Shown piece by piece: positions 43,365 through 52,486 of a stretch of DNA of 64,000 nt. Each line of letters begins with the position of its first letter. The stretch's first letter is position 1. The position numbers were made by a program, and so were the translations under genes. The DNA comes from an uncultured Sunxiuqinia sp. (GTDB lineage Bacteria > Bacteroidota > Bacteroidia > Bacteroidales > Prolixibacteraceae). Under the pieces are notes generated by a model that saw nothing but the letters and a program-made list of their open reading frames with translations, was not told the origin of the DNA and made no database searches. The stretch is from positions 620,001-684,000 of the forward strand of contig NZ_OY782767.1 of assembly GCF_963678245.1 (NCBI RefSeq). The letters are read 5' to 3'.

Positions 43365-45779
43365 ATGGCTAAAAAGACCAAAAGAAAACCTATGAAGAAG
43401 AAAAACAATAGTTTGAAAGCACTAATTTCTTTTTTTCAGGGGGATAAGTTTAAGTATACCGTTGGTTTATTTCTATTTGTGTTTGCGCTTTATTTATTAA
43501 TTGCATTCATTTCTTTCTTGTTTACAGGTCATGCTGATCATAGTAAATTAGATCTTTCGTGGCGTGAATTGTTGGCGAATACCGAAATAAAAGTTAGAAA
43601 TAAGGCTGGAAAAACTGGCGCATTTTTGAGTGAAGCAATCATTAATCGTGGGTTTGGAATTTCAAGTTTTCTATTGATTTTCATGTTGGTTATAACAGCG
43701 TTCCATTTTTTTAAGCGTCCGCTGGTCAGGTACTGGAATTCAATAATACTTGCGTTTGTGAGTATGCTTTGGCTCTCACTGTTTCTTGGGCTTTTACTAA
43801 CGGATGTGAATACGGATAGCTTTCTATATCTTGGGGGGGAGAATGGTTATTTTCTGGCTGTTTGGCTAAGCTCGCTTGTCGGATATATTGGCACCTTTTT
43901 TATTCTGGTTTTTAGTTTGTTCTTGATCGTGCTTTTCAGTTTTAAAAACTTTATTCCCTGGTTGCAAAAGCTATTTGGTAAAAAGGAGATGGGAGAGAAT
44001 GACGAGCAGCCAAGTTCTGTTGAGCAAAGTCAGGATGTTGAGATGGAGGATAGCATTTCAAAAGTTATCGACGATAATGATACCATCGAAACCATTTTTG
44101 ATCCCGATGAAAATGATCTCGAATTGGATGAATCGATCGATACGAAAAAGATTCAAACGAATGTGCGGGAACAGCTTTCAGAAAAAAGCGGGAACGAGGA
44201 AAATGAAGATGACCTCGAGATGAGTGTTGAGAAGGTGGAAGAGGAGACAGATGAGAATTATGAGCATGAAGCGATGGTTGATTATGATCCAACGCTGGAT
44301 TTGTCAAACTACCAGTTCCCTTCGATTGATTTGCTGGATGATCACTCTTCAGGTAATGCTGAAGTAAGTAATGAAGAGCTAATTTCGAATAAGAATAAAA
44401 TTGTTGAAACACTTCGCCATTACAAAATTGAGATTACTAAAATTCGTGCAACCATTGGCCCAACAATTACCTTATACGAAATTGTGCCGGCTCCGGGAAT
44501 TCGAATAGCTAAAATCAAGAACCTGGAGGATGATATCGCCTTGAGTTTAGCTGCTCTTGGAATTCGGATTATCGCGCCAATTCCCGGACGCGGAACAATT
44601 GGTATTGAAGTGCCTAATCAAAATCCTGAGATTGTCTCGATGCGATCGATCATAGCCTCCAAAAAGTTTCAGGAAAGTACAGCCGAATTGCCTGTTGTGC
44701 TTGGTAAAACAATTTCGAACGAAACTTTTTTGATTGACTTAGCAAAAATGCCTCACATTTTGGTAGCCGGTGCTACCGGACAAGGAAAATCAGTCGGATT
44801 GAATGCGATTATTGCTTCGTTGCTTTACAAAAAGCATCCGGCACAATTAAAGTTGGTTTTAATTGATCCGAAAAAGGTGGAGCTGAGCTTGTATTCGACT
44901 ATTGAAAAGCATTTTCTGGCCAAACTTCCAGACGAGGAGGAAGCCATTATTACTGATATTCAGAAAGTGAAACATACGCTGAATTCAGTCAATATTGAGA
45001 TGGACACCCGATATGATTTATTGAAGAAAGCACATACCCGAAATATTAAAGAATACAACAAGAAGTTTATTAGTCGGCGTTTAAATCCTGACAAAGGTCA
45101 CCGATATCTGCCATATATTGTAGTTGTGATTGACGAATTTGCCGATTTAATTATGACCGCCGGAAAAGAAGTGGAATTGCCGATCGCCCGTATTGCACAA
45201 TTGGCTCGTGCGGTGGGAATCCATATGATTATAGCAACTCAGCGGCCATCTGTAAGTATTATTACCGGAGTAATCAAGGCGAATTTCCCGACACGTATTG
45301 CTTTTAAAGTTGCGTCGATGATTGATTCACGTACTATCTTAGATACTTCGGGAGCCAACCAGCTAATTGGTAAAGGTGATATGTTGATTGCAATGGGTAG
45401 CAGTATTACGCGTTTGCAATGTGCATTCCTTGATACTCCGGAGGTCGACCGCATTTGTTCGCACATCTCGGAACAACAAGGATATCCAACGGCTTTTTTA
45501 TTGCCTGAATATGAAGGGGAAGATGCTGGCGGAGTTCAGGGAACAGACTTAGCTAATCGGGATGAAATATTCGATGATGCCGCGCGTATCGTTGTGGTTA
45601 ATCAAATGGGTTCAACCTCAATGATTCAGCGTAAATTTTCGATTGGTTATAATCGGGCTGGACGGATTATGGATCAACTGGAAGCTGCTGGTGTAGTTGG
45701 CCCGAGTGAAGGAAGTAAGGCTCGTCAGGTGCTTATTCAGGATGAATATAGTTTGGAACAGTTATTGAATAGCATGTAA
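43365..45779 (+). CDS. ftsK: FtsK/SpoIIIE DNA translocase
   Basis: An 804-residue septal DNA pump that moves chromosome ends during division. Four membrane helices occupy roughly residues 25-195, followed by an acidic linker (about 205-320, rich in Asp/Glu) and the motor: Walker A GATGQGKS with Lys475, Walker B VVVIDEFADL, ATQRPSVSIITG, and a C-terminal gamma winged helix (last ~65 residues, with FSIGYNRAGRIMDQLEAAGVVG) that would read polar chromosome motifs. It probably shares a transcript with lolA, 16 bases downstream. Confidence 0.95.
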   Translation: MAKKTKRKPMKKKNNSLKALISFFQGDKFKYTVGLFLFVFALYLLIAFISFLFTGHADHSKLDLSWRELLANTEIKVRNKAGKTGAFLSEAIINRGFGISSFLLIFMLVITAFHFFKRPLVRYWNSIILAFVSMLWLSLFLGLLLTDVNTDSFLYLGGENGYFLAVWLSSLVGYIGTFFILVFSLFLIVLFSFKNFIPWLQKLFGKKEMGENDEQPSSVEQSQDVEMEDSISKVIDDNDTIETIFDPDENDLELDESIDTKKIQTNVREQLSEKSGNEENEDDLEMSVEKVEEETDENYEHEAMVDYDPTLDLSNYQFPSIDLLDDHSSGNAEVSNEELISNKNKIVETLRHYKIEITKIRATIGPTITLYEIVPAPGIRIAKIKNLEDDIALSLAALGIRIIAPIPGRGTIGIEVPNQNPEIVSMRSIIASKKFQESTAELPVVLGKTISNETFLIDLAKMPHILVAGATGQGKSVGLNAIIASLLYKKHPAQLKLVLIDPKKVELSLYSTIEKHFLAKLPDEEEAIITDIQKVKHTLNSVNIEMDTRYDLLKKAHTRNIKEYNKKFISRRLNPDKGHRYLPYIVVVIDEFADLIMTAGKEVELPIARIAQLARAVGIHMIIATQRPSVSIITGVIKANFPTRIAFKVASMIDSRTILDTSGANQLIGKGDMLIAMGSSITRLQCAFLDTPEVDRICSHISEQQGYPTAFLLPEYEGEDAGGVQGTDLANRDEIFDDAARIVVVNQMGSTSMIQRKFSIGYNRAGRIMDQLEAAGVVGPSEGSKARQVLIQDEYSLEQLLNSM

Positions 45780-45795
45780 AAATTCAAATATAGAA

Positions 45796-46446
45796 ATGAA
45801 GAAACTAGTAATTTTATTGACCGTTGCGTTGTACTGGAGTATTGGCTTTGCCCAGCAAGATCAAAAAGCCAAAAACATTTTAAAAAAAGTAACCGAAACC
45901 ACACAAGGATATTCGACCATTCAAGCCACCTTTAATTACATCATGGAAAATAAAGCAGAAGGAATCCATGAAGAAAATAATGGCCAGATTTTATTAAAGG
46001 GAGATCAATTTCACTTAAGTTTAGATGAACTGGGTATGGAGATTTTCAACAATGGGGAAACCGTTTGGACTTATATGAAAGATGCCGGAGAGGTAACTAT
46101 TGCAGACGCTGATGATGAGATGAATGAAATGATGGATCCTTCGAAATTATTTACCATTTATGAAGAAGGGTTTGCCTATAAATTTGTGGAAGAAAAAACA
46201 GTTGGTGGACAGGAGGCTTATGTGATCGATTTATTTCCTGACGATAAGGAAATAGAGTATACAAAAATCAGGATTCAGATTGATAAAAAGCGCATGTTGA
46301 TCATGAAAGCTGAAATGATTGGTAGTGAAGGAAACAACTATATTGTGGAGGTTAAGAACATAGAGACAGATGTTCCGGCAACTACAGCCGATTTCAAATT
46401 TGATCCGTTAAAACACCCCGATGTTGAGAAAATTGATTTACGATAA
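45796..46446 (+). CDS. lolA: Outer-membrane lipoprotein carrier protein LolA-like
   Basis: A 216-residue periplasmic protein with a signal peptide ending near GFAQ (residue 19). The remaining sequence fits the half-barrel LolA fold that shuttles lipoproteins from LolCDE to the outer membrane: KAKNILKKVTETTQGYSTIQATF at the start, GQILLKGDQFHL, and a late TADFKFDP motif. It follows ftsK by 16 bases, an arrangement also found in other Bacteroidota. A long palindromic terminator follows. Confidence 0.85.
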   Translation: MKKLVILLTVALYWSIGFAQQDQKAKNILKKVTETTQGYSTIQATFNYIMENKAEGIHEENNGQILLKGDQFHLSLDELGMEIFNNGETVWTYMKDAGEVTIADADDEMNEMMDPSKLFTIYEEGFAYKFVEEKTVGGQEAYVIDLFPDDKEIEYTKIRIQIDKKRMLIMKAEMIGSEGNNYIVEVKNIETDVPATTADFKFDPLKHPDVEKIDLR

Positions 46447-46487
46447 CATACAAAAAAAGGAGCTTGAAGCTCCTTTTTTTGTATGTT
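46445..46487. terminator. 43-base perfect palindrome, bidirectional terminator
   Basis: Two perfect 21-base arms (46445-46465 and 46467-46487) surround one base. The GGAGCTT/AAGCTCC stem is flanked by seven A's and seven T's, so it works as an intrinsic terminator for both convergent genes, lolA (+) and pyruvate kinase (-). Confidence 0.88.
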
Positions 46488-46500
46488 ATATAATTTGTAA

Positions 46501-47931
46501 CTATTCTTTTTCTTTGTAGGTTAAACGTTCAACGGTTGAAATTTCCATGAAGGTTGATCCACCTCCGATACCAAAGCTTCCACCAACGTATACCACGTTA
46601 TCAGCGTTAACGACTTTTCCTTTATTTACAAGTTCTTTTAAAGAAGAACGAACCATTTTAAATTTGTTCTTTTTAGGCTCAACTAAAAAAGGACGGACAC
46701 CGTATGAAAGTGCTAATTGACGAACAACTGGCATTTCGTAGCAGCTGGCGTAAACTGGGTTCTTTCCGCGGAAAGCAGCCAGGTAACGAGCCGTTTTCCC
46801 AGTAAGGGTGTTAGTTACAATTGCTCTAGTTTTTAATTCATCTGATGCTAAAATGGCAGCTTCAGCCAAATAGGCAACAACTTCGTTATTTACAGCAGGA
46901 ATTGTAATATCGTTACGTTTATCTTTGCTGCTTTCAACTTGCTGTGCAATGCGGCTCATGTATTCAACCGACTCAACCGGATATTGTCCGTAAGCAGTCT
47001 CTCCACTAAGCATGATAGCATCAGTTCTTGAGTAAATCGCATTTGCAACATCGCTTACTTCAGCTCTGGTCGGACGTGGGTTGTCGATCATACTATGCAG
47101 CATTTGAGTAGCAATGATTACCGGCTTTTTTCTCTGAACGGCTTTTTTGATCAGCATTCTCTGGATGCCAGGTATTTTTTCGGCCGGAATTTCAATTCCA
47201 AGGTCTCCGCGAGCCACCATGATTCCATATGCGTGATCCAGAATTTCATCGATATTATTTACGCCATCCCAGTTTTCTATTTTAGCAATAATCTTGATCG
47301 GACTATTGAGTTTGTCTAACTGCTCTTGCACTTGAATAACATCTTCTTTATTACGAACGAAAGAATGTGCGATAAAGTCAAGTTTGTTTTTAGCAGCAAA
47401 TTCGATAAATGTTTTATCTTTTTTAGAAATAGATGGAAGTTTTACGCTAAATCCCGGCGTGTTTATGCTTTTTTTGTTCTTGATTTTTCCCGGATTTTCA
47501 ACAAGACACAAAACATAGTCTTCAAATTTTTCCTGAACAGATAGTTCTAACTCTCCATCGTCAATTAATAATGTTCCGTCGGCTGGTATTTCTACATGAA
47601 AATTATTGTACGACACCATCATGGTAGGGCGGCCTTTTTCACTTTTACGGTCGAGTCCCGAAACTTCAATAAGATCCCCTTTTTCAATCTCAATTGGACT
47701 TTCCATGTTTACCGTTCTAATTTCAGGCCCCTTCGTGTCAATCAGTAGTGCTATCGAATCTGATACTGATCGTATATTGTTTACCATTGTCAAGGCTGTT
47801 TCCTCGGTAATATGTGCCGTATTTAGCCGGGCGACATTCATCCCCGCTTGATATAAGGCTTTGACAAACTCCGGTTCGCACTTTAGGTCTGAAATCGAAG
47901 CAACAATTTTGGTATGTTTCATTACATTCAT
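46501..47931 (-). CDS. pyk: Pyruvate kinase
   Basis: A 476-residue pyruvate kinase, the last step of glycolysis. Motifs include KIVASISDLKC, MNVARLNTAH, LIDTKGPEIRT, IIAKIENWDGVNN (catalytic lysine region), MVARGDLGIEIP and IIATQMLHSMIDNPRPTRAEVSDVANAI with SGETAYGQYP. The C-terminal allosteric domain is present but short. ATGs at 47931 and 47922 are both possible. A -7 box lies at 47951-47958. Confidence 0.96.
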   Translation of the reverse strand: MNVMKHTKIVASISDLKCEPEFVKALYQAGMNVARLNTAHITEETALTMVNNIRSVSDSIALLIDTKGPEIRTVNMESPIEIEKGDLIEVSGLDRKSEKGRPTMMVSYNNFHVEIPADGTLLIDDGELELSVQEKFEDYVLCLVENPGKIKNKKSINTPGFSVKLPSISKKDKTFIEFAAKNKLDFIAHSFVRNKEDVIQVQEQLDKLNSPIKIIAKIENWDGVNNIDEILDHAYGIMVARGDLGIEIPAEKIPGIQRMLIKKAVQRKKPVIIATQMLHSMIDNPRPTRAEVSDVANAIYSRTDAIMLSGETAYGQYPVESVEYMSRIAQQVESSKDKRNDITIPAVNNEVVAYLAEAAILASDELKTRAIVTNTLTGKTARYLAAFRGKNPVYASCYEMPVVRQLALSYGVRPFLVEPKKNKFKMVRSSLKELVNKGKVVNADNVVYVGGSFGIGGGSTFMEISTVERLTYKEKE

Positions 47932-47950
47932 TTATTACATTATCGGCCGG

Positions 47951-47958
47951 CAAAATTA
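47951..47958 (-). promoter_or_regulatory. -7 box for pyruvate kinase
   Basis: Reads TAATTTTG on the - strand, 19 bases before the ATG at 47931. Confidence 0.6.
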
Positions 47959-48017
47959 GACTTTTTTCTTATAGTGTAAACAAAAGGACCTTTTGAGATC
48001 GTTAAATGATTTTAAAG

Positions 48018-48437
48018 TTAACGTTGTAGAAAACTTTCAATTCCTAAACGGTATGAGTCGAGGCCAAACCCCATAATACTACCCTTACAGGCGGGCCCTA
48101 TGATTGATTCGTGTCTGAATTTCTCTCGGGTTAAGATGTTCGATATATGAACCTCAACAACTGGCGTTTGTATGCCGGAGATGGCATCTCTAATAGCAAC
48201 CGAAGTATGCGTATAAGCTCCAGCATTAAAGACAACGCCGTCATAGTCAAAGCCAACTTCGTGTATCTTATTTATTAATTCGCCTTCAACATTCGATTGA
48301 TAATATGTTAGTTCATGTTGAGTAAACTGACTCTGAAGTTGTTTAAAATAATCCTCAAAGGAGGAATTACCATAAATATTCTTTTCTCTTTTCCCTAGTA
48401 GGTTTAGGTTGGGGCCGTTGATTAACAATATTTTCAT
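48018..48437 (-). CDS. aroQ: 3-Dehydroquinate dehydratase, type II
   Basis: A 139-residue type II dehydroquinase of the shikimate pathway. NGPNLNLLGKRE and IYGN carry the catalytic tyrosine region; FNAGAYTHTSVAIRDAI and VEVHISN with its catalytic histidine follow. Length is normal. It is divergent from the xerD-like gene, with 155 bases between the starts; a TAACTTTA sequence near 48467 is a possible + strand promoter. Confidence 0.94.
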   Translation of the reverse strand: MKILLINGPNLNLLGKREKNIYGNSSFEDYFKQLQSQFTQHELTYYQSNVEGELINKIHEVGFDYDGVVFNAGAYTHTSVAIRDAISGIQTPVVEVHISNILTREKFRHESIIGPACKGSIMGFGLDSYRLGIESFLQR

Positions 48438-48592
48438 TTTTATTGTGCTTTAATTTAAAATTTTAGTAACTTTAGCCGATCTAACGACGTATTGATAATT
48501 ATGTATTCTTGGGGAAGAAGCTATTGTTATCAATTTTGTTGAGAAGTGTTACAGAACCAAAATTACGAAAATTGATTTGAGAACAAATTTAA

Positions 48593-49504
48593 ATGCTTTT
48601 AATTATGAAATGGGAAGATAGTAAAAAAGGATTTGAAAATTTCTTAAGACTGGAGAAGTCTTTGTCTCAAAACTCCATCGCCGCTTATGTGAATGATATT
48701 AACAAGCTGATGGTTTTTTTAGAAGAAAATTTCAAGCGCTTAGCACCGGAAAAGGTTAAATTAAATCATCTGCGGAGTTTTGTTGAACACCTGAACGATA
48801 GGGGTGTTTCTCCTCGTACTCAAGCACGTACTATTTCTGGAATTAAATCCTTTTTTAAGTACTTGTTGATCGAAGGAAAAATTCAGGGAGATCCAACAAC
48901 ATTGTTGGAGTCGCCAAAAATTGGGCGTAAGCTTCCAGATGTATTAACAATGGAAGAGATTGATACGATTATTGATGCTGTTGATGTTGAGAAGCCTGAG
49001 GGACAGCGCAATAAGGCAATGCTGGAGACACTTTACAGTTGCGGATTGCGAGTGTCTGAATTAGTGAATTTAAAGGTGACAAACTTATTTTTTGAACAAG
49101 GCTTTATAAAAGTTGAAGGCAAAGCTGAAAAAGAGAGACTTGTTCCGGTGAGCGAAAAAGCTGTTGTTGAAATTAATAAATACCTCAGTGGATACCGGAA
49201 GACATTGAAAATTAACCCTGAAAGTGAAAATGTTCTTTTTCTGAATAGAAGAGGAAAGAAACTAAGCCGGGTTATGATTTTTACAATCATTAAGAATTTG
49301 GCTGAAAAGGTGGGGATGGATAAAAAGATTAGTCCACATACTTTCCGTCATTCATTTGCGACTCACCTAATTTCTGGAGGAGCTGATTTAAGAGCTGTTC
49401 AGGAAATGTTAGGACATGAGTCTATTTTGACAACTGAAATATATACCCACCTTGATCGTGATTATTTGAAATCAACAATTAGTCAATTTCATCCACGATC
49501 ATAA
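48593..49504 (+). CDS. xerD: XerD-type tyrosine recombinase
   Basis: A 303-residue site-specific recombinase. The N-terminal SAM-like DNA-binding domain spans about residues 5-95. The catalytic residues are all present: Arg153 (CGLRVSEL), Lys177, His249 and Arg252 (HTFRHSFATHL), His275 (LGHESILTTEIY) and Tyr284. Size and sequence fit the housekeeping XerC/XerD pair that resolves chromosome dimers. No repeats or mobile genes surround it. ATGs at 48593 and 48605 are both possible. Confidence 0.9.
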   Translation: MLLIMKWEDSKKGFENFLRLEKSLSQNSIAAYVNDINKLMVFLEENFKRLAPEKVKLNHLRSFVEHLNDRGVSPRTQARTISGIKSFFKYLLIEGKIQGDPTTLLESPKIGRKLPDVLTMEEIDTIIDAVDVEKPEGQRNKAMLETLYSCGLRVSELVNLKVTNLFFEQGFIKVEGKAEKERLVPVSEKAVVEINKYLSGYRKTLKINPESENVLFLNRRGKKLSRVMIFTIIKNLAEKVGMDKKISPHTFRHSFATHLISGGADLRAVQEMLGHESILTTEIYTHLDRDYLKSTISQFHPRS

Positions 49505-49578
49505 GAAATTACCTGGTTCTGTTTTAATGATTTCTTAACATTGTAAATTAGTCGAATAAATTGGATATGAAGTTGCGA

Positions 49579-49612
49579 GACAGTACGTTAGTTAACGTGC
49601 TGTCTTTTTTTT
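49579..49612 (+). terminator. Rho-independent terminator after xerD
   Basis: Twelve-base arms (49579-49590 and 49593-49604, one G-U pair), followed by eight T's. It sits 75 bases past the xerD stop and upstream of pckA. Confidence 0.85.
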
Positions 49613-49738
49613 GTTTAGCTTAGTTTCAAATTAGGATTAAATTGATTTTGACCTCTCAAAAAGAGGGAAAAAAATATTATTTTCGTCTGCCGAGAAAAAA
49701 ATGGTTTTGTTGGAAATATTAAATTTTAATTGTTTTTT

Positions 49739-51340
49739 ATGAAAAATTTAGATTTATCGAAGTACGGTATTGTTGATGTAAAAGAAATCGTACATAACCC
49801 ATCTTACGAAGTATTATTTAAGGAAGAAACGAAGCCTGAGTTGGAAGGCTTTGAAAAAGGTCAGTTGACAGAGTTGGACGCAGTCAACGTAATGACTGGC
49901 GTTTTTACTGGTCGTTCGCCAAAAGATAAATATATCGTTGAAGATGATACGACAAAAGACACCATATGGTGGAATTCACCAGAATCTCCAAATGATAACA
50001 AACCAATTACCAAGGAAGTTTGGAATGACCTTAAAGCAAACACAGTAGAACAGCTTTCAGGTAAAAAGCTTTACGTGATGGATACTTTCTGTGGGGCGAA
50101 TGAAGATTCTCGTTTGAAAGTACGTTTCATCATGGAAGTTGCTTGGCAGGCACACTTTGTGAAAAATATGTTCCTCCGTCCAACTGAAGAAGAATTAGCA
50201 AACTATGGTGAGCCTGATTTTGTTGTGATGAATGGTTCAAAAACCACAAACGAGAAATATAAAGAACACGGATTGAACTCAGAAGTGTACACGGTATTTA
50301 ACCTGACTGAAAAAATGCAGGTTATTGGTGGTACTTGGTATGGTGGTGAAATGAAAAAAGGTATGTTCGCCATGATGAACTACTACTTGCCCTTACGTGG
50401 TATGGCTTCAATGCACTGTTCTGCCAATGTTGGTAAAGAAGGCGATGTAGCTATTTTCTTCGGTTTATCAGGAACTGGAAAAACAACTTTGTCAACTGAC
50501 TCAAGCCGCCAATTAATTGGTGATGATGAGCACGGTTGGGATGATGATGGTGTATTCAACTTTGAAGGTGGATGCTATGCAAAAACTATCAACCTAGATA
50601 AAGAAGCGGAACCAGAAATTTTTGGTGCTATTAAGCGTAATGCACTGTTGGAAAATGTTACCGTGGACGAAAATGGTAAAATTGATTTCACTGATGGCTC
50701 TGTAACACAAAATACACGTGTTTCATATCCTATTAACCACATTGAAAATATTGCAGTTCCTTCAAAAGCTGGACACGCTAAAAAAGTAATCTTCCTTTCG
50801 GCTGATGCATTCGGAGTGTTGCCTCCTGTTTCAAAGTTAACTCCGGAACAGACAAAATATCATTTCCTTTCAGGATTTACTGCAAAGTTAGCCGGAACTG
50901 AGCGTGGAGTTACTGCTCCTCAGCCTACTTTCTCAGCTTGTTTTGGTGCAGCTTTCTTAACACTTCACCCAACTCAGTATGGGGCAGAGTTAGTGAAAAA
51001 GATGGAGGAGCACGGAGCGGAAGCATACTTGGTAAATACAGGATGGAATGGTACCGGTAAACGTATCTCAATTAAAGATACTCGTGGAATTATCAATGCA
51101 ATTTTGGATGGTTCTATCGAAAAGGCAGATACAAAAACAGTTCCTGTATTCAACTTGGAAGTGCCTACTGCATTGCCAGGGGTTGATCCTAACATTCTTG
51201 ATCCACGCGATACTTATGCTGATGTTAAAGATTGGGAAGCAAAAGCACAGGATTTAGGTGGCCGTTTTATCAAAAACTTCGAAAAATATACTGATAACGA
51301 AGAAGGTAAAGCATTGGTTGCTGCTGGTCCACAACTATAG
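49739..51340 (+). CDS. pckA: Phosphoenolpyruvate carboxykinase (ATP)
   Basis: A 533-residue ATP-dependent PEP carboxykinase, interconverting oxaloacetate and PEP. The P-loop is [11 protein letters not shown] with Lys248, the PEPCK-specific motif [22 protein letters not shown] follows, and [10 protein letters not shown] and the [17 protein letters not shown] region complete the active site. The upstream TTG at 49730 is rejected in favour of the ATG at 49739. It is flanked by terminators on both sides, so it is transcribed alone. Confidence 0.97.
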   Translation: MKNLDLSKYGIVDVKEIVHNPSYEVLFKEETKPELEGFEKGQLTELDAVNVMTGVFTGRSPKDKYIVEDDTTKDTIWWNSPESPNDNKPITKEVWNDLKANTVEQLSGKKLYVMDTFCGANEDSRLKVRFIMEVAWQAHFVKNMFLRPTEEELANYGEPDFVVMNGSKTTNEKYKEHGLNSEVYTVFNLTEKMQVIGGTWYGGEMKKGMFAMMNYYLPLRGMASMHCSANVGKEGDVAIFFGLSGTGKTTLSTDSSRQLIGDDEHGWDDDGVFNFEGGCYAKTINLDKEAEPEIFGAIKRNALLENVTVDENGKIDFTDGSVTQNTRVSYPINHIENIAVPSKAGHAKKVIFLSADAFGVLPPVSKLTPEQTKYHFLSGFTAKLAGTERGVTAPQPTFSACFGAAFLTLHPTQYGAELVKKMEEHGAEAYLVNTGWNGTGKRISIKDTRGIINAILDGSIEKADTKTVPVFNLEVPTALPGVDPNILDPRDTYADVKDWEAKAQDLGGRFIKNFEKYTDNEEGKALVAAGPQL

Positions 51341-51366
51341 GAAATAGCTTTTTACTCTTATAATGG

Positions 51367-51396
51367 AAGCCCTGTCATCCAGACGGGGCTTTTTTT
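51367..51396 (+). terminator. Rho-independent terminator after pckA
   Basis: Eight-base arms (51368-51375 and 51383-51390, with one G-U pair) with a seven-base loop, then a run of T's, 27 bases after the stop. Confidence 0.8.
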
Positions 51397-51490
51397 GCTG
51401 TAATTTCACGAGTTAGGAATACCTAGCTTTTTAAGTGGCGAAACCTGTTTTCTGGTGGAGAGTATTCTGAATGCATTAGATTTATTCTTA

Positions 51491-52360
51491 TCAGTTTTTT
51501 TTGTTCAAAATCTCTTTGAGAGAACCCTCAATTGAGGGATAGATGAATTTGAAATTTTGCTTTTTCAACCGCTGAGGAATAACTACTGGGCTTTTGATTA
51601 TCAGGTTCGCTGCTTTTCCATAAAGCGCACGCAGGGCAATTGCCGGAACATGAAAAAATGCCGGACGATTTAATTTCTTTGCAAATATTTTTGTGAATTC
51701 CTGATTCGAGATTTGTTCGGGCGCTACTAGGTTGTATATGCCCGAATAAGAATTTTCTGAAATCGCCGCTTCGAAAGCTTGTGCCACATCATCAATATGA
51801 ATAAAAGGGAAGGCTTGTTTGCCGTCACCTATTTTTCCACCAATCCCTAGTTTGAAAACAGGCAGCAGACGGTTCATAAACGGTGAGTTCTTGCCAATTA
51901 CAATGCCTGATCTGAAAATAATGCGTCGGATATCTTCTGGTAGCTCAACCAAAGCATCTTCCCAATTATCAATTACGCGAGCTGCAAAATGATTTGCGTA
52001 TCTGGTACTTGTTTCATCATGAACTAATTCGTCCCGGTAAATACCAATAGCCGATATAGACACAACTACTCTTGGCCTATAAGTATGTTTTATTGCGTTA
52101 ATGGCCTTAACCAGATTTTGGGTTGTTTGCACGCGACTGTTGTATATAACGGATCTGTTTTTTCTGGTCCAGCGTTGAATAACTGGAGCTCCAGCCAAAT
52201 TAATTATTGCATCTGTTCCTTTTAGCTTTTCAGCGAATGATTGATAATCTCCATATAACAGTTCGCGGTCAATCCTGCTCATTTGAAAATTTCGTTGATC
52301 TAGCTTTTCAATTATGTTTGTTCCAATATATCCTCCTGATCCGGTAATTGCAATTTTCAT
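51491..52360 (-). CDS. TIGR01777-family NAD(P)-dependent epimerase-like protein
   Basis: A 289-residue extended short-chain dehydrogenase of the TIGR01777/YfcH group. The dinucleotide-binding motif is ITGSGGYIGTNI at the N-terminus, followed by INLAGAPVIQRWT, SISAIGIYRD and IIFRSGIVIGKNS. The C-terminal NLVAPEQISNQEFTK segment is typical of the group. Function in vivo is unknown; some relatives are associated with cell division or heme-related loci. The neighbouring pbp1A-like gene is divergent. Confidence 0.85.
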   Translation of the reverse strand: MKIAITGSGGYIGTNIIEKLDQRNFQMSRIDRELLYGDYQSFAEKLKGTDAIINLAGAPVIQRWTRKNRSVIYNSRVQTTQNLVKAINAIKHTYRPRVVVSISAIGIYRDELVHDETSTRYANHFAARVIDNWEDALVELPEDIRRIIFRSGIVIGKNSPFMNRLLPVFKLGIGGKIGDGKQAFPFIHIDDVAQAFEAAISENSYSGIYNLVAPEQISNQEFTKIFAKKLNRPAFFHVPAIALRALYGKAANLIIKSPVVIPQRLKKQNFKFIYPSIEGSLKEILNKKN

Positions 52361-52460
52361 ACTTTAGTTTAATCTAATTGTTAGTTTTAAGACAATCTCA
52401 GTGACTGAAAAGTTTTTAAATGTAAGTACAACATACGGCTATTGAATCGTTTTATTTATC

Positions 52461-52468
52461 TAATTTTG
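52461..52468 (+). promoter_or_regulatory. -7 box for the PBP1A-type gene
   Basis: Reads TAATTTTG, an exact TAnnTTTG match, 19 bases before the ATG at 52487. A TTG lies at 52442-52444. Confidence 0.55.
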
Positions 52469-52486
52469 TGTTTAAAATAGATTTTT

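Noticed and set aside
48593-49504. Integrase of a mobile element
   Set aside because: The protein has the length and motifs of a housekeeping XerD, and I saw no direct repeats, tRNA target or mobile genes around it.
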